Assembly (NCBI GenBank): GCA_014529385.2
Contig: CM043942.1
Location: 52,568,774-52,632,773 of the forward strand
Direction of reading: 5' to 3'
DNA: 64,000 nucleotides
Origin: Adiantum capillus-veneris
Taxonomy: Eukaryota; Streptophyta; Polypodiopsida; Polypodiales; Pteridaceae
The notes below the pieces were generated by a model that did not search any database, had not been told where the DNA came from, and saw only the letters and a program-made list of their open reading frames with translations. The position numbers were made by a program, and so were the translations under genes. Below are positions 13,150 to 25,415 of the stretch, one piece after another; the first letter of the stretch is position 1, and every line of letters begins with the position of its first letter.

Positions 13150-13757
13150 TAAATCTAATCTAATATAACGTAAATCTAAATCTAACGTAAATAAACGTAA
13201 ATCTAATTAAAATAAACCTAAATCTAATCTAATTTAACTTAAATAAACCTAAATCTAATTTAACGTAAGTCTACATCTAACGTAATCTTTAACGTCTTTT
13301 AGGATAGTTTCCTACGACGTTATAACTCTCTTCTTCTTGTGTGTGTGCGCGTGTGTGGATGTGTGTGCCAATAAAAAGAGATAAATGGTATAACCTTTCT
13401 ATCACCCATGCCAAGTATGATAGATTGGTTATGCCATTTCCCTCTTGAATAATAGGTCTTGAGTTCAACTCCTCGTCGGCTAGATCTTTAGGTCTTTTAA
13501 TTTTAATTAGTTTCCTACGACGTTAAATTAGTTTCTCTCTTTCTCTCTCAATGTGTGTGCGTTTTTTTGTTTATGCATGTTTTCTCTCTCTTTTCCTCTC
13601 TCAATGTGTGCGTTTTTTGTTTATGCATGTTTCTCTCTCTTTTTCCTCTCTCAATGTGTGCGTTTTTTTGTTTATGCATGCTCTCTCTCTCTTTCCTCTC
13701 TCAATGTGTGTGTGCATTCTTTGTTTATGTATGTGTGTGTGCGTTTTTGTTTATGTT

Positions 13758-13823
<66 letters not shown>

Positions 13824-13926
13824 AACACTATGTGTGTGTGAGTGAGAGAGAGAGAGGAGAGAGAAAGAGGGGAAGGGAACATGAGAGTGAGGAGAGGGAA
13901 GGAGCATACCTGGCTCTCCTTCCTCT

Positions 13927-13966
<40 letters not shown>

Positions 13967-14030
13967 TGTGTGTGTGTGAGAGAAAGAGAGAGAGAGAGAG
14001 GGGGAGAGCGTTACCTGCTCCTTGCTTGAG
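13150..14030. repeat. Low-complexity 5' region of CACTA copy 2
   Basis: This is the counterpart of 1620-2480 in copy 1. It holds AACGTAAATC-type repeats, TCTCTCAATGTGTGCG units, a (TC)n tract (13760-13820), GA-rich sequence and (GT)n (13931-13978, with one break). No gene is supported. Confidence 0.85.
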
Positions 14031-14096
14031 GGCGCCGAAAAACTCAGATATGAGATCTGAGTTTTTGGGCGCTCTCTGTTATTTTTTTAGCCCAGT

Positions 14097-14156
14097 CGGC
14101 GTCGCTATGAGCGTCGCAAATTTACTTGTAAATTTGCGACGCTCATAGCGACGCCG
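14097..14156. repeat. Perfect sub-terminal inverted repeat, copy 2
   Basis: Two 29-bp perfectly complementary arms surround a TT loop. Each arm carries two GCGTCGC units, one fewer per arm than copy 1. It lies 60 bp inside the 5' terminus. Confidence 0.93.
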
Positions 14157-14216
14157 GGATTTTTTTTTTGAGCGTCGCTGCGTGAGCGTCGCTAATATGA
14201 ATAGCCTCTTGTAGTG

Positions 14217-15190
14217 ATTGAGATTGAGAGTGAGAGTGTGATTAAGATTGAGATTGTGCACAAGATTTAGATTGAGAGTGAGAGTGAGAGTGTGATTGAG
14301 ATAGCTCGGGGGTGGTCGGGAGGTTATGAAACGAGCTATGCTCTTCTTGTAATGATTACTTTGTATCCATACAGACTCTTTATTCCCATTTGTTTACTCT
14401 GCGTACTCTGTATATTCTTTGTTTATTATCAATGTATTTCGCTCTCCCGTATCGCATGACAGAATAAAACTATCATACCCTTATCTTACATATAAAATTT
14501 AGGTCTCACATGATTTAACTGAGTAAAACTAGTCAAAGAGTGTGTAGCATAGTGACTGGCAATGTACTAAGGACCAATTCTGTTGATAACTAGATGTACC
14601 CTCAATGTGTCTTAGTTATACTTTCAAACTATGTGCCCGATCAACCTGCACTCTTGTGGCTACTCGTCTAATTCTACCCATCCAAAGCTAGCTTAAATCA
14701 ACCCTTGACCTGCTCCAAATCAGTCCTTATCTATGATCGACTTGATGCAAAATTTGATTTGTGACCTGATAAAAAACTTCCCCTAAATTCATCCAATTTC
14801 TAGTGCACATTGATGACCAGTCGTCGTTACAAGTAATCAACCTGGGTCAAGTTCCCCCTCTCCCCATAAATATAACACCCCCCTCCCTTATTTTGAAGAT
14901 AAATTACTAGGGGTCTAGCCCTAACTTATACGCTTATGTAACTTGTAAAAAAACCACCCTCCCCTGCACTTACGTGGTGCGGTAAGTTTTCCATGGTGAA
15001 TCCCCCGGGGCCAGCCCTAAGAATAGGGGAGGAGAGAGAAACACACCCACACGCTCCAAAGCTTTCCCCTTGTTCACAAAGGGAATAAAGGACACATGGC
15101 AGGCTCTTAGCCCAATTCCCCCCAATCTTCCCTCAGATCCTATCGGATGGCCAAAGCGGTGGACCAACGAGAATTAGGCTAGAGTAAAAT
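14217..15190. other. Spacer; GATTGA-type repeat then unassigned sequence
   Basis: 14217-14300 continues the GATTGA/GAGAGT microsatellite that CACTA copy 2 split. Beyond it I see no coding frame or known element end. The sequence may be the upstream part of the LTR that ends at 16404. Confidence 0.6.
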
Positions 15191-16404
15191 TAGTCTAATC
15201 AATTTAAAATTGCTTGATAAAAGAACGAATAGAAATTAAGCTCCGTAGGAGACTATTGGATAGTCTACCAAGGGGTCAAATGAGCATCAAGCAGCCCAAT
15301 GGCTTGCTGGATTCCTATTGGCCAAAAGACTAAAAGGTTCAATGAGAGTTTAATAAATTATTTTAATTACCTAAAGCTCTCACAAAAGGGGAAAGGGGGA
15401 CACTTGTCACAAGAATATTAAATTTACCTCTTAATTGTTATTGGCTAAGCCTTGCAGGAGCCAATGGGAGGCCAGAATGAGTAAATCCCAAGAGGGGTCG
15501 ACCAAGAAGAGAGAGAGGGCTGCATTTTTTACTAATACAATTACACACACACACACACACACAACTCATGTGTGGAAGAAGAACTCCATCTCCTTCTCCA
15601 AGCATTGAGAAGTAGAGGCCTACACCAACAACTCTTGGCTATGAAGTGCAAATCCAACCAAGAGCCAAGCTTCAATGGCATGCTCATCTCCTCTACCATG
15701 CTAATTACTAAGCTAAGCTATGCTCTAAGAGTGATTATGTGAGGAGAATACTTCTTTCTTGTAAGATACATCTTCTTCCTCTTCATCTTTCCTCATTCCC
15801 TGCTAGCTCTCACCATCTTCGAAGGTGTGTGAGGTCTTGGGACTCAGGCTAGTCCATTATGTGTGTTTTTTAAGCATAATTTGGTGCATGAAGCTTCCAT
15901 CTTCATTGCACCAATGAGTTTTGTCAAGGAACACAAAGATTGTATTGTACAAAAGTCTCCCTTGATGGGAGAAGCTATAATACAAAAGCCTTTTGGAGGG
16001 GGACCGGCTCCATGTAAATCCGATTCTCAACTGTTGTCAATTGTTCTATTTCTCTCTCTTTTCAAGTTTTGTCTATGCCAAACTAGCTAGGTGTAATTGC
16101 TATGTTGATTTCTCCAACCAAGTACTCTCTCTATGCTCATTAGGAACTTGTTCTTAATGAAATGCTCACTATGTCATTATTTTCCGCTACACACAAGTTA
16201 CCAGTGCATTAAATGTTACATCAATTGTTCTATTTCTCTCTCTTTTCAAGTTTTGTCTATGCCAAACTAGCTAGGTGTAATTGCTATGTTGCTTTCTCCA
16301 ACCAAGCACTCTCTCTATGCTCATTAGGGACTTGTTCTTAATGAAATTCTCACTATGTCATTATTTTCCGCTACACACAAGTTACTAGTGTATTAAGTGT
16401 TACA
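15190..16404 (+). repeat. LTR (3' portion; start not located) of a retrotransposon, family A
   Basis: The LTR end is placed by TTACA immediately before a tRNA-iMet primer site. The body contains an (AC)n run near 15545 and leader-like CT-rich sequence. An inverted, diverged relative lies at about 30560-31960; shared blocks include GGGACCGGCTCCATGTAAATC-like and AACTCCATCT-like sequence. I could not find the TG start, so the left limit is approximate. Confidence 0.6.
16038..16404. repeat. Tandem duplication (about 184 bp x2) at the LTR A 3' end
   Basis: 16038-16221 and 16222-16404 are near-identical, both running from CAATTGTTCTATTTCTC to a TGTTACA-type end. The duplicated unit includes the LTR terminus, so only the second copy abuts the primer site. 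Confidence 0.9.
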
Positions 16405-16405
16405 T

Positions 16406-16417
16406 TGGTATCAGAGC
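16406..16417 (+). other. Primer-binding site (tRNA-iMet type)
   Basis: TGGTATCAGAGC matches the 3' end of plant initiator tRNA-Met, the usual primer for copia and many Ty3 elements. One base (T) separates it from the LTR end. Confidence 0.85.
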
Positions 16418-17712
16418 TATTGGTTTCTCTTTTCCTGCTCAACAAGAGAGGTCCTCAAGCTTGCTACAAACGGTTGGTGTTATTAATTGCAAAAGAGTAA
16501 GTAGACTAGGGATTTTTTATCCTTGAAGCACGCCTACTCTATGAAGTTAACGGGATACCGGAGAGCTATGGTCTTAATAATGGAGTCCTATGGGGCTTGC
16601 CTATGGCTTAATCATTATTAAGCTATTAGAAGCTTGACAGGAACCAATGTTGTCTTGCTCTGTGAAACCCTCTCTTCTATTCCTTGCAATTTATAATAAT
16701 CGAGCCACGGGTATAGATGCTTGAGTGCTTATCTTTGAAGGTAAAGAGGAGTAGCAACTAGGGCTTGAAGTGCCAAAGTACTTGTTGTGACTTGTTCTAA
16801 AGGGAGTGAAAGATTGGCAGCTGCAACTTCAAGACTGTTAATAGACCCGATAGCTATAGTGATCTGTGCTATTATGTCTCGATCACGGTCCCACCATTGG
16901 ATTCATTCTTGACCTTGTTACTGACTTTCTCAAAAAGATGCTTGGTATCTTCCACGGGAGCAAAAATGACACACATTATGTGACTACCCATTGTAACATG
17001 CACCTAGTTGTCAAAGCATTGTATATACACATTGTATTTTCGTTGCATGGTGTGACCAATATTAGTTGATTATTCAAGGTATCTAATAATAATACAAAAA
17101 AGTTATGGGAACATTCATATCCATTGATATGTAATATGAGATCCACAAAACCTATAGCAATACTAATAGTTCCATTGAATCCGGTAAATGTTTTTTCCAA
17201 GGGGTGTAGGATCAATTTTGGAATTTGTTGCTACATATTCCAACTAATTGTATTCACATGAGATCAATGCATGAATAGGTAACATTCTGACTCCTAGCTT
17301 TACAGAAATATATGGATCCACATTTTTGTCATTGTCCTCAATGTTGGTAATCTAATAACTTTTGTGCTTCCTCTTTGCTACACATTCTCTGGCTTCTTGT
17401 TGTGCCTCTTGAATCTTGAGCTCTTGCTTCTTTTTCCTATTTTTAACTACATGTGTCCTTTTGAGCATGCATGTGTCAACGGCAAGTGATGTTTTAAAGC
17501 TTGCATCCACTAATCTAGTTTGCCATTTCCTGTCCATCCAATGTAGCAAGCTTAATGGCCCACTCGGTGATATGGAATGAATCACAAATGGTCCCATTCC
17601 ATGCTTCTTTAATTTTTTGTTTTTTGCTTAAGAGTGTAGACAAGCACATAATTCCCTAGTGTGATGTCTTTGGACTTTACGCGCTTGTCATGAAACTCTT
17701 TCATGCATTTTT
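16418..17712. other. Unassigned sequence after primer site
   Basis: If the LTR A element were intact, gag would start here. I find no convincing gag frame on the plus strand, so the element appears truncated and joined to unrelated minus-strand Ty3 sequence. Confidence 0.5.
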
Positions 17713-20700
17713 TTAGGCACATATTGTGACCACTGCCTTTAATTTAATTTCATGCAAATTTTCTAAGTCAATTAGACGGTCAGACCATTCATGTCTAGTC
17801 CATTCAAGTTTATTGGCTACTCCCAAGGTTGGAACCAAAAATTCTATGGGTAATATTGCATTAAGTCCAAACACCATGTTATAAGATGTAGTCCCTAAAA
17901 TAGTTTTGTATGCAACTTTGTAATCCCAAATAGCGGAGTAAAACTTTTGATCCCAATCCAATCTATTGTTTTTCACAATTTTAGTGAGAACTATGCACAA
18001 GACTTTGTTGCTGCTCTTGGATTGACCATTATCTTGTGGGTGATACGAGGCCAATTTTCTATGTATGACAATGAATTCATCAAGCAAGTACTCAATGACT
18101 TCATTAACAAAATATGTCCCTCGATGGCTAACAATTTCTATAGGCAGATTGTACATGTGAAAACATTTTCATATAAGAATGTATTGTGGTGCATGCATCA
18201 TATTTTTGTGTGGTTTTAGCTTCTACGCACTTGGTCAAATAGTATGTGACTACTATGATATATATTTTATGAGTTTCTGTAAGCCGACGGTGCTATGGGA
18301 CCCAAAATTTGAACCCTACTTGGAAAATACACGTGCTCCTACCATCAGTCTCATCAGTATTTCATACCTTTTATGGGAATTTTTGTTCTTTGTTGACACT
18401 CATCACACCGCTTCACAAATGCTCCAGCATCCACGAAGAGTGTAGATCAATAAATTTTGACAAACATTATAGCCTTAGCCCTTTTATATATTGAAAGATG
18501 ACCTCTCACTTGCTGTGAATGTGCTTTCCCCATGTAAGATTGGTATGTACTCATTTTTTGATGCACAAAGTGTGAGTTGATTATGCATGCACATAATTTG
18601 CAATTCCTAACACACATGTGTGCATCAAATTTCATACTAGGACAAAAACTCCCATTCTCATCAAATTTTGATACGTTTTGATTTTCCCATGATGGATAAA
18701 GTCCATCATGACACGTGCTTCCTTCAAGTACAAAGGAATATCAAAGGCTTTGATGCACAACTGCAAGATGCCATCCAAACTCCTAACATATAGTCATCCA
18801 CTAAGTAGTTGGAAAGGATTTCTTTGCTCAATTATGCATCTGTCATCTATTTTGTCATGGTCTATTGACAATTGTCCTATAGACAAAACTAGGAATATAT
18901 TATCACTCCACCTATGTATCATTTCTAGGTTAAAGAGATCAAACTCAAGCAAAATGATGAGCCATCTCACTATTCGGCATGTGTTGCATGGCTTATTGAG
19001 TAGATACAATAGTGCTTGGGTTATCCGCAAAGAAAATGAATTGGTTGGCTAGGAAATAATGCAAAAATTTCTTCATAACATAAACCATTCCCAATCCTTC
19101 CCTTTTCATAGTTGTGTAATTTTGTTTAACATTGTTCGGTTGAAGGCTAGCATAGCATATTAAAAATCCATAAAAAATCCATAACTCCCTCACCAGGTTG
19201 TGCCAGGATACATCCAATGGCAAAAGCAGAGGCATCTACATGAACATGAAAATTTGCTCTAATATGGTGCCGTGAGAATTGGTGATGATACCAATGGTTG
19301 CTTCAACTTTTAAACTAATTTCTCACAATATCAAGCTCAATCAAAGGTTACAATCAAACCATAGAGAGGCTTGGCAATGATTGCATACATGTAAACAAAT
19401 TTTCAGTATTAACCACAATGTCCCATGAATGATTGGAACTCCTTCGCTATTTTTAGATGTGGCATATCCACAATCACCTTGATTTTGTCCATATGCATGG
19501 ATATTCCATTTGTGGACATAATATGACCTAGGATCTTGTCCTACCTAACCATGACAACTCATTTTCTTGGATTCAGGTAGATTCGATAGGTGTCAAATTT
19601 CCAAACGCTTTTTAGGTGTTCTATATGGTCTTTGCATAACATTGAGTGCACAAATAAGTTATCCATTTACATTTCTAAAAATATATGCAAGCGCTATCTG
19701 AAAGCTTGATCCATGAGTCTTTGGAATGTGGTAAGTGCATTTGTCAGCCCAAATGGCATCAACCCATAAGCAAACATGCCCCATTGAGTCACAAAGGTTG
19801 TTTTGTGCTAATCTTTTGGTTTAATCACCAATTGATTATAACCTGAAAATCCATCCAAAAAATTGTATGTGTGCTTCCCCACTACTCTTTTCAAGACATG
19901 ATCATTGATAGGAAGAGGATAACTATCATGGATAGTAGCTTCATTTACTTTTTTAAGATTGACACACACTCTTAACTTGCCATTGTTTTTAGGTACCACT
20001 ACAATTGGGGATACCCAATCCATGTGCTCTATTCGTAAATGAACTCACCTTCCTTTAGCTTATCAATCTCGTCTTTGATTTTCTTTGCAAATGTCTCATT
20101 GTAAGTTTAATATTTTTGTCTCCTTGTCTTAGCATCACAATTTAAGGGAATTCTATGCTGACAAATGGAAGGATCAACCCCTTTCAAGTCTTTATAAGAC
20201 CTCGCAAACACATCCTTATACTCCTTGAGCGTCTAGATCAACAATTCTTCCTTGTCAAGTGTTAGATCCATAGAAATATAAGAAACTTTAGGCTCTTTGC
20301 ATGGCTTTGCTAGATCTATCCTTTTACCATTCTCAAGTCCAACATAAGATTTTCTTGGTTCAACCTTCTCCCTCATTGGTTGTTCAATGATGGTTTTGCA
20401 ATCATGAATAGTGTACTTTTTGTAATGAGAGGATACACTTATTCCATACTTTCTCAATTCTTTCCCATTTTCATCATCAGTTTCCATTTTTGTTGTCCAA
20501 ACCTCTCTAAGTGTGCGTTTCAATTCCCTATACTTCTTTTTTTGCTAAACTTTTGTCCATTTAGGTTCACTAGCTTGTCTTTGATGCGTCTTTTGGAGGT
20601 TTTATTGTTTGTCCCTTTTTTTGTTTCAATTTGTTTGGCTGAGAAGGTGTTGTTTCCTTTCTAGTTAACTTGTCATTTATGCAATCAAGGGCTCCCACTA

Positions 20701-21701
20701 GTTTCAAGTATGATTGTTTCCCTTTGATATATGGCATTGGATTGTTTCTCATCCTCTTTTTTGAGCGCTTATTTCTGTAACATTGTTGTCTTCTAGGTTT
20801 TTGGTTTGAAAAATCAAAGAATTGTTTTGATTGTGTTCAAGATCACTCTCATGACCTTCTAATTTTTCATTGTCTATGCGAAGATCCACGTACCTCGAGT
20901 ATCAAGAGTGTCATAGTAACATTCATCACTTGATTCCTTATTTTTCTCCAAGATGTGGCTTGAATCAATTTCCATGGTAAGATCTCTAATAGAAATCTTG
21001 TCTCAGATACACAAACACTATACTTCAATCCCCACTTCTTGTTTCACCTCACCAATCTTGGTTGTTTCTCAGTGATTCACGCCTAGATCCACTCTAATCA
21101 TGTGGAAAGGAACTAAGTCCAAGCCATTTTCATCACAAAACTTGGTAGCTGTGATCTCATTTGATGCACACATCTAAAGTGGCCTTAATTTGAGTTCACT
21201 CCAAGGGCTCCATTCTTTCTTTGAGAAAATGCTCCGTTATATAGTCTGGATCCTCAAATGGGCTTGTTCTCTTGCATTTGTCCTTGATAAAATTTTCATA
21301 GTTTGAAGCTCCAAACATCCATAGGTGAGATTTAGAGTTTAGCAATGCAGGTACTTTAAATTCTGTAGCAGTTGTAGAATTGAAATCCTCTACGGGTGTT
21401 CTCTGTCATCTTTGCATTTGTGGTCACTTAGGTTGATGAGTGTGGACCTGGTCTCCATGTGGCACAAGTACATATAATCATAGCTCTAGTCGTGAACCAT
21501 CTCTAACTGGTGCATGAATGGCCTTCCTAGAATAACATCATAGTTATTCTTAGTACCTAAATCTACTATAGCAAACTTATGCTCATGCTTGATTCCACAA
21601 GAATTCATCACCACCTGTTCCAAAATACCAATAGATTTTGCAATATAGTCATTAGCTAGCTGCAAATTCATCCTATTTTTCCCAAGGTCATCTTTTCCCA
21701 T
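17713..21701 (-). pseudogene. Decayed Ty3 retrotransposon pol (protease, RT, RNase H, integrase)
   Basis: Leftward order is protease, RT, RNase H, integrase, as in Ty3 elements. The protease remnant (21701-21486) includes YDVILGRPFMHQ. The RT remnant (about 20090-19540) includes WVSPIVVVPKNNGKLRVCV, YNFLDGFSGYNQL and AYGLMPFGLTNA; the catalytic DD box is damaged (MDNL in place of xxDD). The RNase H part (19235-18993) contains NYTTMKREGLGMVYVMKKF. The integrase core (18156-17713) has HRGTYFVNE, ASYHPQDNGQSKSSNK and ILPIEFL. Many stops and shifts interrupt it, so it is an old, dead copy. The RT wording differs from the chromovirus copies at 40-60 kb, indicating another Ty3 lineage. Confidence 0.85.
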
Positions 21702-21837
21702 TCCCCTAAATATGCAAGGAGTTCAAAGAACACAAGTTTGCATAGGATTTTCTTGGGGTGCCACTATAAAGCAGGACTATGGGTGGTACAAGTGAGGAGA
21801 AGTTCTTGCAGAGAGAAGCTTTCTCTTCTCAGGGCTT
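21702..21837. other. Junction between opposing Ty3 remnants
   Basis: Minus-strand protease sequence stops and plus-strand pol-leader sequence starts within about 130 bp. No terminal repeat or target duplication is evident. Confidence 0.4.
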
Positions 21838-23190
21838 TTGGGGTTGACATCTAAGGGTTCATTATCTTACAAGAAATTTAATAAGCTGCCTAAGTGGGAG
21901 AAACAATATGTTTCAAGTATTCAAAGTGAATTGCAGGGATGTGTTGATGTGCTTGAGCTAGATGATATGATTTCAAGAATCTTTGAAGAGGTATCTTATG
22001 TTGATACTATGCCAAAGCTTGAGTAGATCAAGCAAAGCAGGTTACAAAGTGGAACTGACATTGTTAAAGTGCACTCAATGGACATGTATGAAGAACTAGA
22101 CATATACACGGCACTTATTCATATTAAGGAAGATTTAGATGAAGCAGTTGAAGCACGGGTAGAGACCAAGTACAAGACGGTTGCAAGAAAGTGAGACCAC
22201 TGGCTCCACCTCTACCAGAAGGAAGTGATGGGATGTTCAATGAAGCTTTTTGACATCCTATACTTAGAAATTAGAAGAACATTGGACACAAATTTACTAA
22301 GGAGACATTGGAGCAGTTGAAGATTGGAGAGGATGGTTTCCTCAATGAAGAGGAGATTAAATGCTTTCAAGGTATGCCTGAAAACCACGGTAAATATTTT
22401 TCTTTTGATCCAAGCAAGATTGGGTGTGTGGATCCGAGTGTTGTTTCACCTATGTTCATACTCATTGTTCCTCACATGCCATGGAGCTTACATCCCATTC
22501 CAGTTCCAAAATCTCACTTGCCAAAGATTATTGATTTGCTTAATGAGAAGATGCCATGGAGCTTACATCCCATTCCAGTTCCAAAATCTCACTTGCCAAA
22601 GATTATTGATTTGCTTAATGAGAAGATGCAAATGGGCATTTTGAAACCATCATTTGCACCCTACTACACTTGATGGTTCATTGTGCCAAAGAAGAATGGT
22701 ACTTTAAGGTTCATACATGATATGTAGCTGGTTAACAAGGTAACAATCTGCAATGTGGGTATTGGTGGCCCAATTGTGAATGAATTTGTTGAGGCCTTTG
22801 CAGGTAGATTTATTTACTATATGGGTGATCTCTACTCTTGATACAATCAATCTTAGTTAGCTTTGGAGAGAAAGGATCTTACTACGATGCGCACAACTCT
22901 CATTTTGGTAAGGATGTGCACTCTACCACACGGTGCTACTAATTCAATAGCTCATATGATGAACGGCATGAATAAGGTATCAAGGGACTTTATTCCTCAT
23001 GTGCCTTTCATTGATGATCTACCAATTAAAGAATGTGAAGAAGGGTCCAAAGATGAGGTGTTAGCAGCAGCTAACACATGCTACACCAATTATGCACCAA
23101 GCTATGGATGTGCTATTGTGCACAATATTTCCTATTCATTGTATAAGGATTTGGGATCATTTAGGAGTTCCATGTTGTATAAGATTTAGA
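21838..23190 (+). pseudogene. Second decayed Ty3 pol (pre-RT and RT region), plus strand
   Basis: A broken frame runs from a pol leader (21838-22026 and 22308-22475) into RT. It includes LPKIIDLLNEKMQMGILKP, WFIVPKKNGTLRFIHDM, VRMCTLPHGATNSIAHMM and FIDDLPIKEC, where FIDD is the catalytic xxDD box. In-frame stops and shifts occur throughout. The VPKKNGTLRF / MCTLPHGATNS wording marks a Ty3 lineage different from both the opposite-strand remnant and the chromoviruses. RNase H and integrase are absent. A 75-bp in-frame duplication lies at 22476-22625. Confidence 0.82.
22476..22625 (+). repeat. 75-bp in-frame tandem duplication inside the RT leader
   Basis: Units 22476-22550 and 22551-22625 appear identical and duplicate 25 codons, from MPWSLHPIPVP to LLNEK. 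The reading frame is kept. Confidence 0.95.
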
Positions 23191-25415
23191 CAAAATGGCT
23201 CAACTTAATCCCATAGTTGAAGGGATTGAGGTCCAAACCTATAAAAGAGCCCTATGCTTAAAGAGAAGCCATTCTTGAGTAGTCACTCTTGAGTGTTCAC
23301 TTTATGGATGGCATAGCCTTGAGCTTAATGCCCATGCTTAGAAGGCTAGTGCTAATCCTTTGTAATTAGAGTAGCTCTTCTTGATTAATCTAATCTCTAT
23401 TTTGCTCATTAATCTAGCCTTCTCTATATTTCATTATGTCATGAAGTAGTTTTGCACTCTCATTATTCTAGATTTGAGAGAGGTAATGACTTCTTTCTTT
23501 GATCTTAACACTCTTCTTCCATGAGTACTTCAATTAGTTGATGACTCCTCTAATTCTCTTGATTAGTGTAGTGTGTGCACTATTCGTCATGTGATTAGAT
23601 TTTGTGTCTAATTGTGTGCTTAATATGTGGAGGTTTAAGGGCCTTGAGCTTAATGTCACTTGTGTGTGATATGATTAGAGTACCTTGATTGGCATGTGAT
23701 GATTGGGGAGGCCAACTTCAATGCAATTAGTGTGTGCTGAAAATTCAATCATTGGATAAGCCTAAATGCCAAAAATTTGGGCAAAGAAAGAGTGTGTGTG
23801 CCCAATTGAAGACCACTTGATTGAATGATTGATGGTCAATTGGGCCACCCAAATGCTTGTTGATTGTAAAATATGTATCAAATGTGCATGTAAACATTAG
23901 GGATAGGCCTAATTGCATGGCCAAAAGAGCTAATTTTGAATTTTGGTGCTTAATTTTTTATTGTGAGTATTGCTTGATTGGGTCAAATTAGTGTTAATCT
24001 TTGAGAAATTAAGCATGCATGCATTCATTCATTCATTCATGCTTGATTGAATATGCAATTTGAGCTATGTAATGTGAAGTCGATGGAATAATTGCATATA
24101 GTTTTGGTCTAAATTTGGGTGTGTGTGCCTACTCAATGGCATTTGATGTCCAAATTTGAGATGAATGATTGGTCTTGGTTACCAATCATAATGATTAATG
24201 GAGCTAAAGATTGGTGTGTATCATCAAAGGATTTGAGATGAATGACCCGATTGGTTCTCACTTGGGGATGATTTTAAGTGCACTACCATTACAATGTATG
24301 CCAAGTTCATTGGTATGGTCAAAAGTGCATTGATTTGTGTGTTTATAAGTACAAATGTGAGTAGCCATATAAACCAAAATGACAAATCCAATTGGGTTTG
24401 GATGATTTGAGCTATTGGAGATGAGAAATTCATATTGCAATGATTTTGATTGGTCTTAGAATGGCCAATAAGGGAATATATGCATTGTTTAAGTGTGCTA
24501 CCCAAATGGCAATCAAATTGCATCAATTTTGAAATTGAAGCCCAATCTTTGTGCATGCATGATTTCCAATTCGTCTCATTTCATGTTGTGAATGCACGAT
24601 TCATGGGCTCAAGCATGGATTATGATAGTTAGAATGAGGTCAAGTGTTTTATTGATAGAATATGGCACTCTTCATGAGAGAAAATGAGGCCGTAATTTTG
24701 TGCTTGTATTGCTAAAGTGGCATAAAATTGAACATATTTTTTTGTGTGCAAGCTCGAACATCAAGGTTGTATGCTTGATCCATCAATGACAAGAGGATTT
24801 TGTGATTATTATGTTTTTTGGGGAGTGTGCATGGCAAATGATTGCCATTTTTGGGTTAAGATATTATTATTGCAAAAATTTACAAACCTCGACACTCATA
24901 TTTGTCCTCTTGCCATTCTCTTTATTGTATCATGTAAGAGACTCCCTCTCCCTCGCTAGTTAGCCGTGGGGGTTCACATTCAAAGGCCTTTGTCTCTGTG
25001 GGAACAAGATCTTATTGGTTTTCTCTTTTTAACATTTACACACCCTCCATTCTTGACATCATCTCGAAACTGGCTTGGCGCTATCTGCAAACTTGCATAC
25101 CCTTTTTGGGCTCCCCTTGACCCACCCAAGCTGCACTATTTTTTAATCCAATGCCTTGTAGTTGCTCGCTTGTCTTTATCACATGAGCTCACCCACATGC
25201 TCCTACATGCTCATGCCCATAATCAACACGCCACAATTTTCTAGATCTCATCATTGTTCCCTCCCGACTTCTCGATGCCTCACCAACATCACACGCACGA
25301 GTTATGGTCTGATCATGGCCCTATCCTCCATACAATGCATACAGCACACAACCTGATCTTGCCTTGACTCCACTGAGTCAATAACCAGCCCACCAATATT
25401 AGGCGATAAGGTTGA
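23191..25415. other. Unassigned AT-rich sequence, possibly LTR-derived
   Basis: A TATA-like CTATAAAAGAGCC near 23240 and a TGTTAGCAGC start near 23058 could mark a degraded LTR, but I cannot find its other end. ATTC repeats occur at 24018-24042. No coding frame is supported. Confidence 0.4.

Larger units (their letters stand above)
6116..14216 (-). mobile_element. Complete CACTA (En/Spm) DNA transposon, copy 2 (8101 bp)
   Basis: The element begins CACTACAAGAGG and ends CCTCTTGTAGTG, a 12-bp perfect terminal inverted repeat starting with the diagnostic CACTA. Both sides are flanked by ATT (6113-6115 and 14217-14219), the 3-bp duplication expected for this superfamily. AGCGACG-type sub-terminal repeats occupy both ends. 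Transcription is leftward, with transposase first and a TNPA-like gene second, as in En/Spm. A HIPP-like gene fragment lies upstream of the transposase. Both element genes carry disabling mutations, so this copy is non-autonomous, but its ends look intact and could be mobilised in trans. Confidence 0.96.

Noticed and set aside
23058-23078. TGTTAGCAGCAGCTAACA as an LTR start or hairpin terminator
   Set aside because: Eight-base arms only; no matching end or target duplication was found.
25068-25090. CTTGGCGCTATCTGC as a tRNA-Lys/Asn-type primer site
   Set aside because: Resembles the TGGCGCCGT-type site only in part, and no LTR end or gag frame could be placed next to it.
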